A stretch of 64,000 nucleotides of DNA from Ficedula albicollis (taxonomy: Eukaryota > Chordata > Aves > Passeriformes > Muscicapidae), in the NCBI RefSeq assembly GCF_000247815.1, contig NC_021678.1, forward strand, positions 30,233,749 to 30,297,748, written 5' to 3'. Within the stretch, counting starts at the first letter, position 1, and every line of letters begins with the position of its first letter. Shown here one piece after another: positions 37,561-53,720 of this stretch. Below the pieces are notes generated by a model that saw nothing but the letters and a program-made list of their open reading frames with translations, did not search any database and had not been told where the DNA came from. A program made the position numbers and the translations under genes.

Positions 37561-38779
37561 AAAAACTACAGAACTGGAAGAAACTTCAGTTAACTCTGTT
37601 GTGTTTGCTCTGATTTTGGCCCTACATAGCAAGTTCATGTCACTACTCTCACATTACTTAATTTTGTGTCTTCAGATTAAAATCCGTGTAGAACTTTGGT
37701 ACCATGTCAAAGTTCTCAGAAATCAATGAAAGGACTTGCAAGATATCATGAACTTTGGATATGATAACTGCAATTCCTGCCCCTCAAGGTTTTCCTTGGG
37801 ATATTCTAGACCAGTCAGCATTTTTAATAACTAGTCTTTATGTATTTTGTTTCTGTCATATCAGTGGGGTCTCATTTATGGAGGGCAGTTAATCCTGAAT
37901 TTATGCCCTATATATTTCTCATTGGCACGGTACCTTATTACCTTCCAATTTACTTTGTGGATTTAAGGAATTTTGGCTGGGTTAACAATAGGGATTCTGC
38001 ATCAAATCATTCTAGTTATGACCAAGGGATGGCAGTAAACAGCTTTATTTCCTGTAGAATCTGTCAGTTAAGGGGATAAAAATTGATTTTGTAGAAGGAG
38101 AGGGAGCAAATCACATAACCATTACCCTCCATAAATCAATAATGCACCTGACTGTTGAATATTGTTCACAGCTCTGGTCCTTCACCTCCCAAAGGATGTG
38201 TAAATTTGGAAAGAAACTTTATAGCCCAGGGTAAAGGATGAGCAAAGGTAGGGAACAACTTTCATACAGGACATGTACAGTAGCTCTCTAGTCTGGAGAG
38301 AGGTGAGAGGCTGATGGAGAGATGTGTAACATTACAAGGGCTCAGAGAAGGGAAACAAGGAATGATGGAATGATTTTCAAACATCTCTCACCATGAGAGC
38401 TTGGGCTGACAAATGAATCCCACATGTGACAGACTTAAGAAAAGAAACAGAAAGAGGAGAAAACGGTGCTTCACACAACGTATAATCAAGCCTTAGATAC
38501 TCCTTGTCATAGGAGAATGTGGCAATTAAAAGTTTCCATTAGATCAATGGGAGATGGGACAAAACCATGAAAGAAAAACTTTTAAAACAACTAAATCCAA
38601 AGATAACAATTCTGGCTCAGTAATCACTGAGTTCTAAGTCAGGAGGTGAGGAGAAACCTCTTTACAGATTTTGCTGTCTTTGTTTTCCTCCTTTGCAACC
38701 TGCTGTCTCTCAGAGATAGAAAATATTCTGTCCATCCTGTTCTGATTTCCATGTCTGTAATGCATAGAAACATATTGCT

Positions 38780-38897
38780 ACAGAGCTAAAAAAACCACTC
38801 AGCTAATCTTATTATCTTATCATTTAGTTTCATATTTTACAGAGCTAAAAAAAAACACTCAGCAAATCTTATTATCTTATCATTTAGTTTCATATTT
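38780..38897. repeat. 59-bp tandem duplication, two copies
   Basis: ACAGAGCTAAAAAAACCACTC at about 38780 (first part ACAGAGCTAAAAAAAC) recurs from about 38839 with one or two differences in the A run. Both copies end CATTTAGTTTCATATTT. Confidence 0.92.
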
Positions 38898-41800
38898 GTG
38901 TGACAGGTGGACAAACCAGTCCAGTCTGACAGTTCAAAACATATCACCAAAAATTGTGATTTAGGCAACACTACCCAACCAGTCTGCAGTAAAAGTGATG
39001 TGGTCATTTGGCTTGTGCCATGAGCCTAAAGGAGGGTGGAGAGTTGGATGCACATTGCATTGTCAGGTATGAAAAGGTATTTGAGTCTTCTGTTCAGGTG
39101 CACTGAAACAGTGATCCCACACAAACGGGAGTGTCTGGGCCTGGTTCTGTTACTCTCAGAGTTGGGAGGCAGTTTCCAGGTGGCAGAGCAGTGTGCAGCA
39201 GCCTTGGGCTGGCAGTGACAGCAGCAGCTCACACTGCAGAGCAGGATCTGCATGCAAATACGGTAAATATAGTCACAGAGTTAGTGAAAATGAGACAAAG
39301 TAGTGAGTAATGGCTCATTTAGTGCATAAATATTTATGATTTGACTGTTCTTATCATGGACTAAATCCTGGAAGAGTTCACAGTCTCTGCCCACAGAAGT
39401 TTTTATTCAACAAAATTGACATGGAGATCAGCTTTGTTTGCTTCAAAGCAGTACAAAATATTGCTTTTCATAAATTTTCCCCATCACGATCTGCATGAGA
39501 TGGTGGATTAGATGTGAAGGGCTTCACTGAAGAACTCTTCTATCAGGAAAGACGTGACTGATGGGGAAGGAGCTGCTTGATGTGTAACCCACAGCGGATA
39601 TGAGTTATTAGAGCCCCAGCTGGAGAGCTTCACAGATCAAATGCACTTGGGGCTGAAGGATGCTGGATCAATCACCCCTGATTGGGCCAAGATGGCAGCT
39701 GTCACGAGCACTTAGCAGCAGAGGGCAGGGTATTCCTGGTGTGGGAATCACAGGGGAAACATGGAGGAATGAGTGGAAGGAGTGGAAAATAATCTTTGGC
39801 AGAAGGGTTACAAGGGGAAAAACAGAAGTGGAGGAAGAAAAAGCCATTTTCTGTGTAGACATTAATATGGTGAAGAGGTGCTTGAGACTGAAAATACAGA
39901 GGGGACTGGTTCCTCTGGCCTGGGGAAGTTTGTGCAGCAAGCTTGGTTGGAGACCCATTCTTGAACCGGAGCAGTGGTTATGGATAAAGGGCCCTGGCAC
40001 AGGTCTCACCACCAGCAGCCACAGCAGGGCAGAAAGTCTGTGCAAAGAATCCTCCTGAGAGATAAAACAGCGTCAGAAAGAAGATACAGGGTCTGGACTG
40101 AAAGGTCCTTAATGAACCCGTCAGAAACATTCCTCTTATCCTCTGCTTTGTCATTCAAAGAATGACATTTTGTTCATGAGCAGTAAGTCTGAGGACTCAG
40201 GAAATTCTTAATGGGATGTAGGACTTGTCATCTGTGTGCCAGTAGTTCAGATGTGGTCCAGATTTTAGTGGGCTCAACGTTAGTAACATCTGATAACACT
40301 TTGATGGCTTTTATGCTTTTTCAACTTGTTCCAGGTGGAGATGCACCCACATCATAAAAACACTGCCATATAATGAATGCTAATTGCATGTGTGGTGGCA
40401 GGCTCAGCAGAGGCAAGGGCTGGAACTCCAGCTGGGAGCAGTCCCTGCAGTCCTCTTTGCTTCCAGGTTGCCAGCATACCTTGGGATCCTAATTTCCAGA
40501 CCACAGGGAGCATCAAATGTAGCATGTGTGGCTGTTGCATGCAATGTGAGCGGTTTGTGAACCCAGAAGGATGGGTCTTAAAATTTAACCTGGCTTTCAT
40601 AAATGAAACACTTTGTGAAAATTTATTATTTTTATATATAAGTAACAACAACATTTTTTATTGTTATTATCATAATTATTAAGCAGGCTTATTACTATAA
40701 CTCCACAGGCTGTATTCAGCGTGTTCTGCCAGGTGGTGCTATATTCTAAGACCAAATTTAAGTATTTAGCTGGTCTATCTGTCCATTTCTTCCTCAACTT
40801 ATGCATTGCTTATAAGGCAGAAAAAATATTTTTTAAGCCATTTGACAGGACAGCTTCTATTTACACACAGAGCAAGGGAGATCAGGTTGCTCAGGATAAA
40901 TTTCAATTCTCTCTGTTAAAGCACACAGGCACAGATAGCAGCAGAAGTACAAGGAATTTTCTCCATCATTCATACAGCAAATCATACAAATCATAGCAAT
41001 GTGAGGACAGCAGATCTCTCATATATGAAGCCAATATTTTTAGGATAGCAGTCTGAGGTCTAAGTGCAAACCTTCATGAGCAATGAAGTCCATGAGTGTA
41101 TTGCTTGTACGTGCCAATAACTGATTGTCTGCACGTGGTTTTCATTAGAGAGTTTTGGGAAGTGCTTGAACAAATGTTAGTTGGCTTGTGTGCTTATGGG
41201 TTTGCATGTGAATCTGAGCTTTTTTCTTCTGCTTTTTTTTTTTCTTTGAGTTAAAATTCAGTCTCTGAGTAGATAAAATGTAGTTCTTTTGAGGTTAGTT
41301 CAGGCTTTTTCAAACTGATGAAGCTCTCAGTGTTTGGCCAGAGACAGAATCCTTCCAATGCTGGTCTTGTGCATAAAAGTTTATGTCTGTGCATTTTCAG
41401 GATTCACCAAGTCCAGAGGAAAAGGAAAGCAATGGGCAAGAAGGGAAATGAAAGCAAAGCAAGAAGAAAACAGTAGAAATTTGACAGTGAAGAATGAATT
41501 TCTGTGTTAAGCTTCTACTGATGAGAAATCAGGGTAATGATGCTGTCTAGCAACATTGATTCATTACATTATCTGCTTCCACAAATTCCTGTGTGAACAG
41601 GAAAACTGAGTGAGAGAACACCACAAAATCAGCGTATAAAATTGCCAGTGTAGTTGATGTGCTGCTGGAAGAGAGCTCCTTGATGTGCTGTGCACTGCAG
41701 ACTGTCATCGTGCTCTGATCTGTGCCCTGGGGGGGAGAGCCGCGTCTCCTTTGCTCTGTCACACGTGGCAAAAAGATTTGAGAAACAGCACCAGAGCTGG

Positions 41801-42603
41801 AGGCTGGGCTTCTGACTGTGGGCACACGACACTCACTTTCTAGTATTTCCCCCACTTTGTACTTTTCTGGTGGAAAGTAATAGAAGATGCTGCTGCTGCT
41901 AAAGGAATTTGGGAGTTTGGGGAATGCAGTTCTGGATTAAACCTGCTCACCAGCTTGATAATGCACATGGCTTGAGGCTGTTTATTGCTCGCACAACCAT
42001 CCAAACTCTCAGGAGGGCACTGATGCTTAATGGATGGTGCTCCAAACACTCTTGCCAGCCCAAAGTTCCAAGTGTTTTCAAAGCAAATCTGAGTGGAGAG
42101 TGGTATTTTTGGCTGAACCACAAAATGTTGATGGTGAAGAGAGGGCTTTAGGAAAGGCTTTAACAATTCCACCTTTGGATGACACTGTGAGATGAACCAT
42201 TTATGTTGGTAAGAAGGGAAGGGCCTGAAAGGTAAAGCTGTTTGTGGTCCTCCTGTGCTGTCACTGTAACTGCAGCTCCTCACAAGTCAGGTCACACTGC
42301 TGATGGAAGAGGACTGGCTTCCCCCAAGGCTCATTCCAAGCTTTTCCATATCTCCCAGGAGAGCACCAAACAATGGTATGATCTACTCCAGACAAAGCAA
42401 TATGCAGCATTCTTGATAAAAAAAAAATTGTTTCTCAAACAGTTTAAATAGCCTTATGATAAGACAGCCTTGTACTTCCTGGGAAGAGGAAATAAGAAAG
42501 GCTTGTGAATTTTCCTTGGAGTTCAAGAACAAGACACAGTTTGCTGTGCTAAGAATTCTGATTTTCTGAACAGGTCTGTAAATAGTGAATGCTTGGACTA
42601 CCA

Positions 42604-43840
42604 TTTGACAGCCAACAGAACCTCTTTTCTGTCTCCCCTGCAAGAAAAGTTACAGTGCCAAATGGTTTTTACAGCAATTTTCTATGCCAAGGAAATGAAC
42701 ACATTTCATGCTCAAGGAGATTAAGGACTGGCATGGGTACATGTGTTTGCCTTCTGAAAAAGCCACTTATAAATGGTATTTAAGAAGAAGCGATCTGAAT
42801 TCTGATCTTCTTGATATCCATGGCAAAGCCCACAGTGCTTTAGAAAAATCAGGTTTGGAGAGAAGTGACAAATAGAATGTGTTTTGCCATTAATCACTTG
42901 GATCCTTGTTTTAGAAGAGCCATTTCGTGCCTAAATTGTGCTCACATGGGAAGGCTTTTTCTCACAAGAACCTGCCTAAATTACTGATCACTTATCTTTT
43001 TTTCCTCTTGAAAGGACTAGATATTTTTCCAGGTCAGCAGCACTGACCTGAAATCAGGACATGGTTACAGACTCAGGAGAAAAGGAAATTTCTCAATAAA
43101 TCCAAGTTCTTCTTGGTCAAAGCCAGACAAACATTAAGATGTGTCTTATACCTACACTAAGCAGCGATGTGTTTATTAATTACATTTTTTGTGTCTATGG
43201 CTGCCATTGTCATTGGCTGGCCGTTTGACAGCCAACAGAACCTCTTTTCTGTCTCCCCTGCAAGAAAAGTTACAGTGCCAAATGGTTTTTACAGCAATTT
43301 TCTATGCCAAGGAAATGAACACATTTCATGCTCAAGGAGATTAAGGACTGGCATGGGTACATGTGTTTGCCTTCTGAAAAAGCCACTTATAAATGGTATT
43401 TAAGAAGAAGCGATCTGAATTCTGATCTTCTTGATATCCATGGCAAAGCCCACAGTGCTTTAGAAAAATCAGGTTTGGAGAGAAGTGACAAATAGAATGT
43501 GTTTTGCCATTAATCACTTGGATCCTTGTTTTAGAAGAGCCATTTCGTGCCTAAATTGTGCTCACATGGGAAGGCTTTTTCTCACAAGAACCTGCCTAAA
43601 TTACTGATCACTTATCTTTTTTTCCTCTTGAAAGGACTAGATATTTTTCCAGGTCAGCAGCACTGACCTGAAATCAGGACATGGTTACAGACTCAGGAGA
43701 AAAGGAAATTTCTCAATAAATCCAAGTTCTTCTTGGTCAAAGCCAGACAAACATTAAGATGTGTCTTATACCTACACTAAGCAGCGATGTGTTTATTAAT
43801 TACATTTTTTGTGTCTATGGCTGCCATTGTCATTGGCTGC
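42604..43840. repeat. 620-bp tandem duplication, two apparently identical copies
   Basis: The block starting TTTGACAGCCAACAGAACC at 42604 restarts at 43224, a period of 620 bp, and both copies end CTGCCATTGTCATTGGCTG. I saw no base differences reading the two in parallel. The left flank (GGACTACCA) and right flank (CCTGTCTCAGAGC) are unique. It contains no mobile-element ends or target-site duplication, so it is a recent segmental duplication or a false duplication in the assembly. Confidence 0.95.
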
Positions 43841-46800
43841 CTGTCTCAGAGCTCCCATCAAGGGCCCAGCATGTCCCCGAGACGTGTGACATGTTCCCTG
43901 GGACAGCAAGGCTCACCCTGCCATGAGTCAGAGATTGACTTCTTCCATGGAGAAGCGTGGATATATTCCCTCTCCTGGCTTTGTTTTCCATTAAAAGGGA
44001 AGCAGCACCATCAATAATGACAGCACTATAAACACAGCAACTAAGATAGTCATTAAACCCAGCCCCCAGGTGACTTTAAAATAGATTTTAGGGATGATGT
44101 TCCAATAAACACTTTGACTTGAGGGTAATTGAAGTCCAGTGTTTTGAGAGTCAGGTATTTAATTTGTTCAATTATAAGCTTTTACTGATGGGAACGGGAA
44201 ACCATGGTAGAAACTGTCCTCAGAGTTTCTAATGTTTGGAAAAAGGTGTCATAAAAAACCATTAGAGAGTCTGTTCCTGTAAAATTCTCCAGCCTACCAC
44301 TTCACACAGAAGGATTTGAAGTGGCTGACTTTGGCAAATGCTGCTTTGATCTACAGATCTCACCTGCTTTTTAGTCTGGATAGCATCACCATGGGGATAT
44401 ACAACCTGTCAGAGCAGCTCAATTATAAGTAAGGAGGCCAAAAGATTTGGTCCCTGACTCTGATTACACTTCCAGCAGTTTCAGAGGGAAGCAGCTCTGT
44501 CAAAATCAGAAAAAAAAATGAAATTATAAACCCACCATGGGATTGAGGTCAGGCTCCTTGAATTCTGTTAATAATTATTATTTCTGGGGTTCATTATTTT
44601 TATTAAGGCGGTTCCTTGGAGCATCTTAGATAAGAACTTTAAATCCCCATTTATCTGAGAGTTTCTAGCTGCATGCCTGCTGCAGAGTGCATCTCTAACT
44701 AAAGCAGCCCTTATCATTTCCTGCCTGTCCTGGCTGAGCAAGAAAGAGAAACTCCTTATGGCACGTGCACAAAAATGTGTCACTGGGTGATTGAGTAGAT
44801 CTGTGAAGCAGCTGTGGGGTATTTTAGAAAAGAAGGAGCTCAGTGAAATAGGAGCTGTGAATGCAGAAGCCTCCTGCACACCATGAAATTTCATGGCAGG
44901 GGAAGTGTCTGCATTGCCCGTCTGTCCTGCTCCAGCTGTGCCACTTCACCCCACCAGCTGTGGGCCAGCTCATGCACATTTGGCCTGGCCAATCAGCCAG
45001 TGAATGCCCAATGCATTGGCTTTGGGTGTTAGTATTTATAAATACCTTTGCTGATCTCTAAATTAATCTCTTAAATAACTGAATACTGAGGAAAGCATGA
45101 GTTTGTCAGCCTTCAGACATTAACTTCGTTTTCATGATGATGGATAGTTCTTGCTCAAGGTGCTTGAAGCTGCCTGGAAAGCTGGAAGAGTGATGCAATC
45201 CAGCACAGCAAAACATTTGACAAGCACAGATCGAGGAAATCACTTTTCCCCTCTCTAGAGTGAAAAATGTGATAAGCTTGCAAAATTTCAAATCATCATC
45301 ACATTTTATGGGATTGGACTAGAAGGCATATGTGTCAGAGAAGTGCCTACATAGGAGTGTTTATAGTCATATTATTATATTGCCCAGATTAAGTGATTTA
45401 TAGTAAAAGAATCTGTATTCAGGGGTCCACGAGCATCACTTGTCCACAGGAATTGCCTTAGAACTAAGCTGAAACAGGTGCAGAAAAGAGATCAGTCAGA
45501 AAAGTAACCACACTTAAATGCTTGTTATTGTTGAGAAGAGACTGAGACACTAATAGAGCCTAACAGGAGGTGTTTCAATTCAGAGCCTTGATGGCTCACT
45601 CCCTGAAATATTTGTCAAAATTGTGCAGAAAGACGCTTAGCTGGAAGAGAGTTTCATAGCAAGAAGGGTTTGAAACAACATGATTTAATGAAAAAAGAAA
45701 GAAAATCAAAGCAAAGCAGATTATAATGTCTGAGAGAGAGCTGGGCACTGCACAAACGGTCTGGCAGGTTATAACTGTCAAACCTGGGAGGAGATGAGCT
45801 CCTGGACATGGTCAGCCCTCCCTCCACTTCTGCAGGCCTGTATGGGTCTCTGAGACAGCAAAGCAAGGTGCACCCTTGCATTCCTTTAGCTCTGCAGACA
45901 GGTCTCTGGGTCCCTGCAGACTGGGGAATACACCCCTGCTCCTTCCTGCAAGATCAACATTGGGATGACCTCTCTGGACTGTTTGCCTTTATAAATTTAA
46001 TTTTTAGTCCCAGAGAATACAGTGAGTGAAGGGATGTTAAATTTGTATTTACAAGAGGAAAGCAATATGCATAAAAAATTGTCTTCTTGAGCTCCCACTC
46101 TCTTAAAGTCCCAGAGCCTTTTAAACCAAAGAGGCTCCTGAAGGGTCCTAAAAACAAACACTTTATGGCAACCACCAAGGGCTTAAATTCCTAGAAAAGC
46201 TTTCCAAGTCATGGTGTACTTCTGTTCAAACATGACTCAAAGGCTGTTCTGGGTGACTGATACAAAGGAAGAATACAAATATTCTGTGTAATTTACAAAG
46301 AATTCTGTCCAGGTGGTTTAGCAGGTCATGTGTTTCACAGTGATGTGTTCTGCTTTCTATGCATATTATGCTGCCTTGAGCAATGAATCAGGTGTATCTG
46401 AAGAAGTCTTCAGGCATCCATTAAACACAACCTGGAAGTTCCCAGCCAAGTGCCTCTGTCTCCCTGGAGGATTTCCACCCTCTGGCACGACCATGGATCT
46501 CCACGGTGAGAGAGCAAGGTGCTGTTTGCTTAGCTCAGGTAAATTCCCACACTCAGTGTGACTGACAACAATTGAAAAACTCTTTATTTTCTTCAATGGA
46601 AACCCAAAGACCTTTAATGTGACCCTATCCCTGAATAATGCAGCTCCTGCCATTCCAGTTGTACTTCTGAATTCTTTGGAGATGCTTTTCTTTCCATTCA
46701 CTCAATAAAAATGATGACTCTCTCTCTGTAGCTTTGCTTTCACAGCTCCACTTCTCTCTGGAGGAAAGCAAAACTGTTCTTCAGCAGCTGCAAAAGGAAG

Positions 46801-48514
46801 GATGTGTGATAAGGATCACAGTCTGACCCCTCTGATATCGATCCTGGAACTGAGATTGCACAGATGCCTTCTGTTGTACTGTTGTGGAGGAACTTTCTTC
46901 CTTATTTTATTTCTTAAGGATTCTGCTTTTTTGTGCTTTGAATGGTGCTAATGGTAAATAAAATTAGTGTGTAGGGGAAATAACAGATTAAGAGAAAATT
47001 ATCATTTTATTCCTGGAGGTGAGTTTGCTTTTTGCATTCCCTGTGTTCACTTAGAGTTACCTGAAATTGCAGATGCCTCGTCTGCATTTTAACTATTCAG
47101 GGTTGCCGGGGATGTGCGCTGGAAATAGGAAATCCCTTTGGCTGGGTTACCCGGAGCCACTAGATGGTGCAAGCAGACCTCGTTCCTTCGGGAGGCTCAG
47201 TGCCACCAGATGGCAGGGCTGAGATGGAGAGAAATCCTCCCGTTTGTCCAGCCTTCGTCTGCCCTGGCAACCAGAGAATGCCGTAGAAAATTCTGGGCAA
47301 CATTAGGGATTGTTAGCTGGGCACTTTAAAAGGAGGAGCGTATGAGTGAAGTTTAGGAAGGAAAGAATGACAAAATCTTTTATACAGAGCAGTCAATCTG
47401 TTATTGGTTTTAAAGCAGAAAGGGGCCACAAAGGTAATTTGATGTGATGCCCTACGTTTATCCACGTAGACACAGCATAGATTTTAAAATGCTCCTTGAT
47501 CACTTCTTATTTTAACATTCCTTTTAGACAAAAAATATACAGGAAGTATTGAAAAATCTCAGATTTCTCAGTCATGGCCATATGAATGGGCAAACAGAGG
47601 CACAGAAGATTTAAGAGCCCCACACAGGAGCTCAGGGCCAGAGCCAGAGCCAGCAGCTGGCTCTGCTGACCCCACAGTGGTGCTGCTCCCTCTCTCCAAA
47701 CCTCTGTGCTCCTCAGCAGGTGAAAAGGGATTCCTGCAGTGGAACCTGGGGGTCACTGCCCAAAGCAGGGAGAGGGTCAGCTCCTAAGCAAAGCCCATGT
47801 GGGAGGCAGCCAGTGAAAACTGAGTCCCTTGCCACCCTGTTCACATACAAGGAGGGCCAAGAAGGGTAAAAGCACTGCCCACAGTGCTCTGCATGCACTG
47901 GGGGAAGCACTGGCTGGTGGCAAGAGAAACTGATGTAGAACAGGGCATTTTATGCTCTGTTTTTTATTTTGCATCAATTTGGAAAAATGACCTAAAGCAA
48001 ATTACAGCCTCCTTTGGCTTTATTTGCTCTCATCCATTGAAGTGTGGTAATGATACCTTTGAGGACTGTGGCGAAGCCTAATATGCTGTTTGCTCACCAT
48101 AGGATAAAAGATTTAATTAATACCAGAGGAGGAGCTAGATTCTAATTCTTTGTTCCCATAATTGATCTCTACAGGCCTTTCTAGTGTCAGAAAAATGAAC
48201 ATCTCAGACAGAAAGACTCATTTTGAAGTTTATTGTCTTGTACTGACAAAAAAATCACTGGACACACACAAAAAATTGTGAAAAGTCAAACCAAGCCTCC
48301 ATCCATCGCACTCTACTTAAAATGATGGTCAAAGCAGCCCCTGACACAGGCAGAACAATGCTGACTTCAGGGTGTGGTGGAATATGGGGGGTCCTTGGAA
48401 GTCACCAAGCACACCCCATGTACAACTGGAGGTGTGAGGTGGGTAATCCCCTCAGGAACTCAGTGGGAAGGTGTTTGTAAGCATTTCAGAGTTGGGAACA
48501 GAGAAAGAAAATGG

Positions 48515-48724
48515 ATCTAGTTGAAGGATACCCTGAATGCATGAGATTCCTCTTTAGGCAGATCAGTTCCCCCTGCATTTCCCACCATGTCCATGGAAAC
48601 AACCAGCAAGGAGGATGTTTCCACAACCACTCTAGAGCTGGTGTCACCACTGAGCAGTGCCAGCAGTTGAACTTGGTGATCCCTGTGTGTCCTTTCCAAC
48701 AGAGGATATTCTACTCTATGAATA
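48515..48724 (+). mobile_element. CR1 LINE 3'-end fragment
   Basis: GATCTAGTTGAAGGATACCC at the left and, at the right end, TTGGTGATCCCTGTGTGTCC, CTTTCCAACAGAGGATATT and CTACTCTATGAAT follow the CR1 3' end in sense orientation, degraded in the last tail repeat. The middle part is poorly matched. It is non-coding. Confidence 0.6.
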
Positions 48725-49520
48725 CCAAATGCCAGAATGCAGCCTGGATGGGAAATTTACGTCTGCACTCAGATTTCACAGAGAAAAAACATCCCTGAGA
48801 TGTCCCCCTCAAGGCACACAGTGCCTTTTCTCCTGCTTTGGAGCCCTGGTCTTTGTTGGAAGCCTCCAAACATCATTTTTGCATCCTGGGTTATCTCTGA
48901 AGCAAACTCTGCCATTTCCATCCCACTGCAAGCAGTGATGTTTCCTATTCTGCAGCCAGTCAATATTTGAATTGGCAGGAAGATGAGGTGTTTCAAAGGA
49001 CAGATAATCTTTTATTTGTTCCCTTCCATCCTTGCTTATACTCAGCCCAGACTTCTACTTAAATGTCTCCAGTTTCTCTTATTGTTATTTTTAGTGGAAT
49101 TTAAGTTCCAGTGGTAGAGGCCACAGGACTTGAATCATTCCAGGCTATAGCCCTGGTATCATCAGTCTGGCTGATGATGACTGCAGGAGGCAGATCTGAT
49201 GTGAACACACAAAATGTCAGCCCCTGCACCACAGCCCCACCCCAGAACAACACTGACCTCACCACCCCTCTAAATGCTGAACTTTCCCTGCCCTGAATGC
49301 AGGAGGAAATGTAATGCACAGGGAAAGGGGATGGCTGCCAGCAATGGCCATCAGTAAATGGGGGGTCACTGATGGAACTGAAGGAAAAGGAGATGTTAAC
49401 CAGGGGTGACAGGCTCCTAAGTGTCATTCCCAGGCCATGGAGGGGACTGTGTCACCTTGGGTACCTTCCTGAGAGGAGGGCAGAGAATGGGTGCAGATCC
49501 CTGCTGGTGGCCCTGTGCAG

Positions 49521-50989
<1,469 letters not shown>

Positions 50990-53691
50990 CCTTGCAGGGG
51001 TTTCTCCCTGTTTGCTTTTGAAGGAGAAGACAGGGCAGGGGCTGAGCATGCAGAGCAAGCAGCAGTCACTGTGTCCTGTCCTCTCTGCCCTCCTCCTGCT
51101 CCCCCTGCCTCCTCCAGGGCAATTCTCACATCAGTTCAGGCAGAAATCCGGGTGAAATCAGTGTTGCAAGGGGCAGCACGGATTTACAATGAGGGCTCCT
51201 GAGAGGGACCAGGGCAGCATCAGCACTGAGCCCCTTGGGCTGCACAGAGGGGTGAAAACTGACCCAAATCCATCTTCCCAACACAGATTTACTACTCTGG
51301 GCTTTGTCAGTGTCCTCACTTAGGTTTGTGCAAGCCGTGGCTGTGGCTCCGTGACTTGGGGCTGCTTTCCCAGGCAGTGGTGATTGTCAGATAAGAGCAA
51401 GACAAAACAGAAGGGCTGCTCAGCACGGAGGGAGAGGGGCTGGACACGTACAGAAAATAAGCACAAGTATTCATTCATTTTGCTATCTGCCCAATGAATG
51501 TTGCTTCTCTTATTAGAAAAGTCTGGCTGGAAAGCTGTAACAATAGCTCAAGGGTTATGTCAGAGCAAGCAAATTATTTTGGTGAATATCAGGTAATATT
51601 TATCAAATAATTTTTTTGGGACAAACGAATTTTAAAAAGAGCAAGATCTGTTTCACAGAGTTACCTTCAGAATATCTATCACAAAAAATCTGTGTGCTTT
51701 AAATAATATATCCATAGGCAATTTTTGGCAAGGCTTACAGGACGCAGAAAGGAAATGTTAACATTTAAAAGATGTCTTTGCTGCTGTTTAATGATCTTCA
51801 CTATACATTTCAGACCCTGCTCTCTTTCTGACTCTACAAGTTGTGTGTATATAAAACTGACAAATAGAAACAGAAGCATGTTATCTGTGGAGTCAGGTAG
51901 GACTAAACCACACACACAGGAGTTTCTAATATTATCAGCCTTTTAGACTGAATGGATTATTGTCTCACAAAGAAATTCAGCTGGATTATAATATTTGATA
52001 AACACAAAGAAGGTTTGTTCTGCTTGTGCAATATCCACAAGGAGAAGTTCCAGCCACAGGATATTGTTCTGCCTTTGTAAACATTTCAAGCAGCACTGCT
52101 GAGTGGTGGATGGAAGAGGTGCTGTTTGGAATTAGGTGGTGGTGCCCAGGCTGCAGTGTCACAAGCTGCTCAGTGCTGTCTGGCAGAGGGGGGCTGCACA
52201 GGGTATTCAGGAACCCCTGACGATGTGTTGGCTCTGCTTGGAGGGAGCCTGCAGTCCCAGCCCAGCACTGGAAGTCCTTTATGTTATGCACAGCATAACT
52301 GAATAATGTAAAGGCAATGCCTGCCCTGAGTAACATCTCATTACTCCAAACAGCAGAGGGGAGCTGCTTGCAGGAGCACAAGGGAGAAGGGGCCCTGCCT
52401 AAGGTCAAGCAGGCAGCAATTTCTACATGCCACCTGTGCCAGGATTTTTGTACCATCATAGACTGAGAGAGAACAACAGAGTTCCTTCAGTTCTTCTTTG
52501 GAGGACGTTCTTGGTGTCAAGAACAGCAGAAGAGGAAGGAGGAGATATTTATTAGAAGCATAAGGGAGTCAGCATCAGCAGGGAGCATCCTGAAGCTGGC
52601 ACAGAGGTGCCCAAGGGCTCTCCCCCAGCCAGGCTCTGCCATTTGAAGCAGCCTGGCTACTCTGGTATTCGTGGACACTGCACTTTCCAGCAGGTGCAGT
52701 AAATGCAATTAGTTGCTATGGATATTGATTCTGCCTTTAGAACCTAACTTTGAAGTTGGTTTGGGTTATCTGAAAAACAAAGATGTGGCACGATGTTTTG
52801 CCTTCACTAGATTGCAAATTTTTTCTTTTATCCTCGAATTTTCCTTTTATTGCTTTGCTTTCTCTCTTTTATTTATTCTTGTGAAGAGGCAGTCTGTGCA
52901 AATATTGTGATTTGAAGATAGAGGCAATGGAGTCAGCCTATTGAAAGCTCCTTTCATGTAGATGCAGGCTCTAGCAGAGCTAAATCAGAGGTAATTGTTT
53001 TTTTTTTTTTGCAAAGAAGTGGGAGTACCTGATTATTTTTGAAAATGAGAAACCATATGGAAAGAAAAACATAGTATTTAATTGCAAGTGAAATTCTAGA
53101 GATGCTCAAGATACAACTAGATTCAAACTGAGACTGCAAACAGCAGAATACAGATGTCCAGCTTATTAAAAAAACACTATATAAAAAATGACTATTTATA
53201 AATATCAAGATTTGAATTTTGAATTTCCATAACTCCTGAAGATTACAGGAGCTTGATTCTCAGATCCTTGGTTTGGGTTTCCTGTGTCTTAAAGTTATGA
53301 GGGATCTGCTATATACTTGCATGACAATCTAAGAAAAAAACAGGATAAAGGCTTTACATTTTAAAAATCATTATTTAATTTAGGAAATTAGGAATATTTA
53401 TTTCAGAAAATTATTCAGTTACAGACATGCAATGTTGAAAAACTGCACTCTGTTAATATTTTGGTGCTTCATATTTCTTATCAGAAATATGTGAAAAGTC
53501 AGAAATATCTTTTCCTTGTGGTGATTGTTCATGGTGAAAAATTTCAAAAGCATACTTAATTTTCCCTGAAAAAAGATTTTTAATAAGAAATCAGGAAAAG
53601 TTGTTGGGAGACACATCATTACACAGAAGTCAACTGGCACCTTCATCACTCCTTCACCTTCTTTACTTCAGGTGATCTAGATTGTTAATTG

Positions 53692-53720
53692 TAATTATAA
53701 TTATAATTATAATTATAATT
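53692..53720 (+). repeat. (TAATTA)n microsatellite
   Basis: About five TAATTA/TTATAA units in a row. It is palindromic, so it can fold into a weak cruciform. The unit equals the core homeodomain word, but the perfect repetition suggests a simple repeat. Confidence 0.93.

Larger units (their letters stand above)
37086..49520. other. Non-coding stretch, no gene recognised
   Basis: The stretch is AT-rich with no credible exon. Two tandem duplications and one CR1 fragment inside it are listed separately. The open frame 37840-38079 looks membrane-protein-like (YIFLIGTVPYYLPIYF) but has no matching splice context or recognised family. In mammals SLC18A2 follows KCNK18, but none of its transmembrane motifs was found here. 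Confidence 0.55.

Noticed and set aside
37840..38079. Membrane-protein-like frame considered as an SLC18A2 exon
   Set aside because: Does not match vesicular monoamine transporter motifs that I can recall, and no good splice sites border it.
43167..44017. Two frames starting MCLLITFFVSMAAIVIG considered as a duplicated small membrane protein
   Set aside because: They are the same non-coding segment repeated by the 620-bp tandem duplication. The frame diverges at the junction and no family is recognised.
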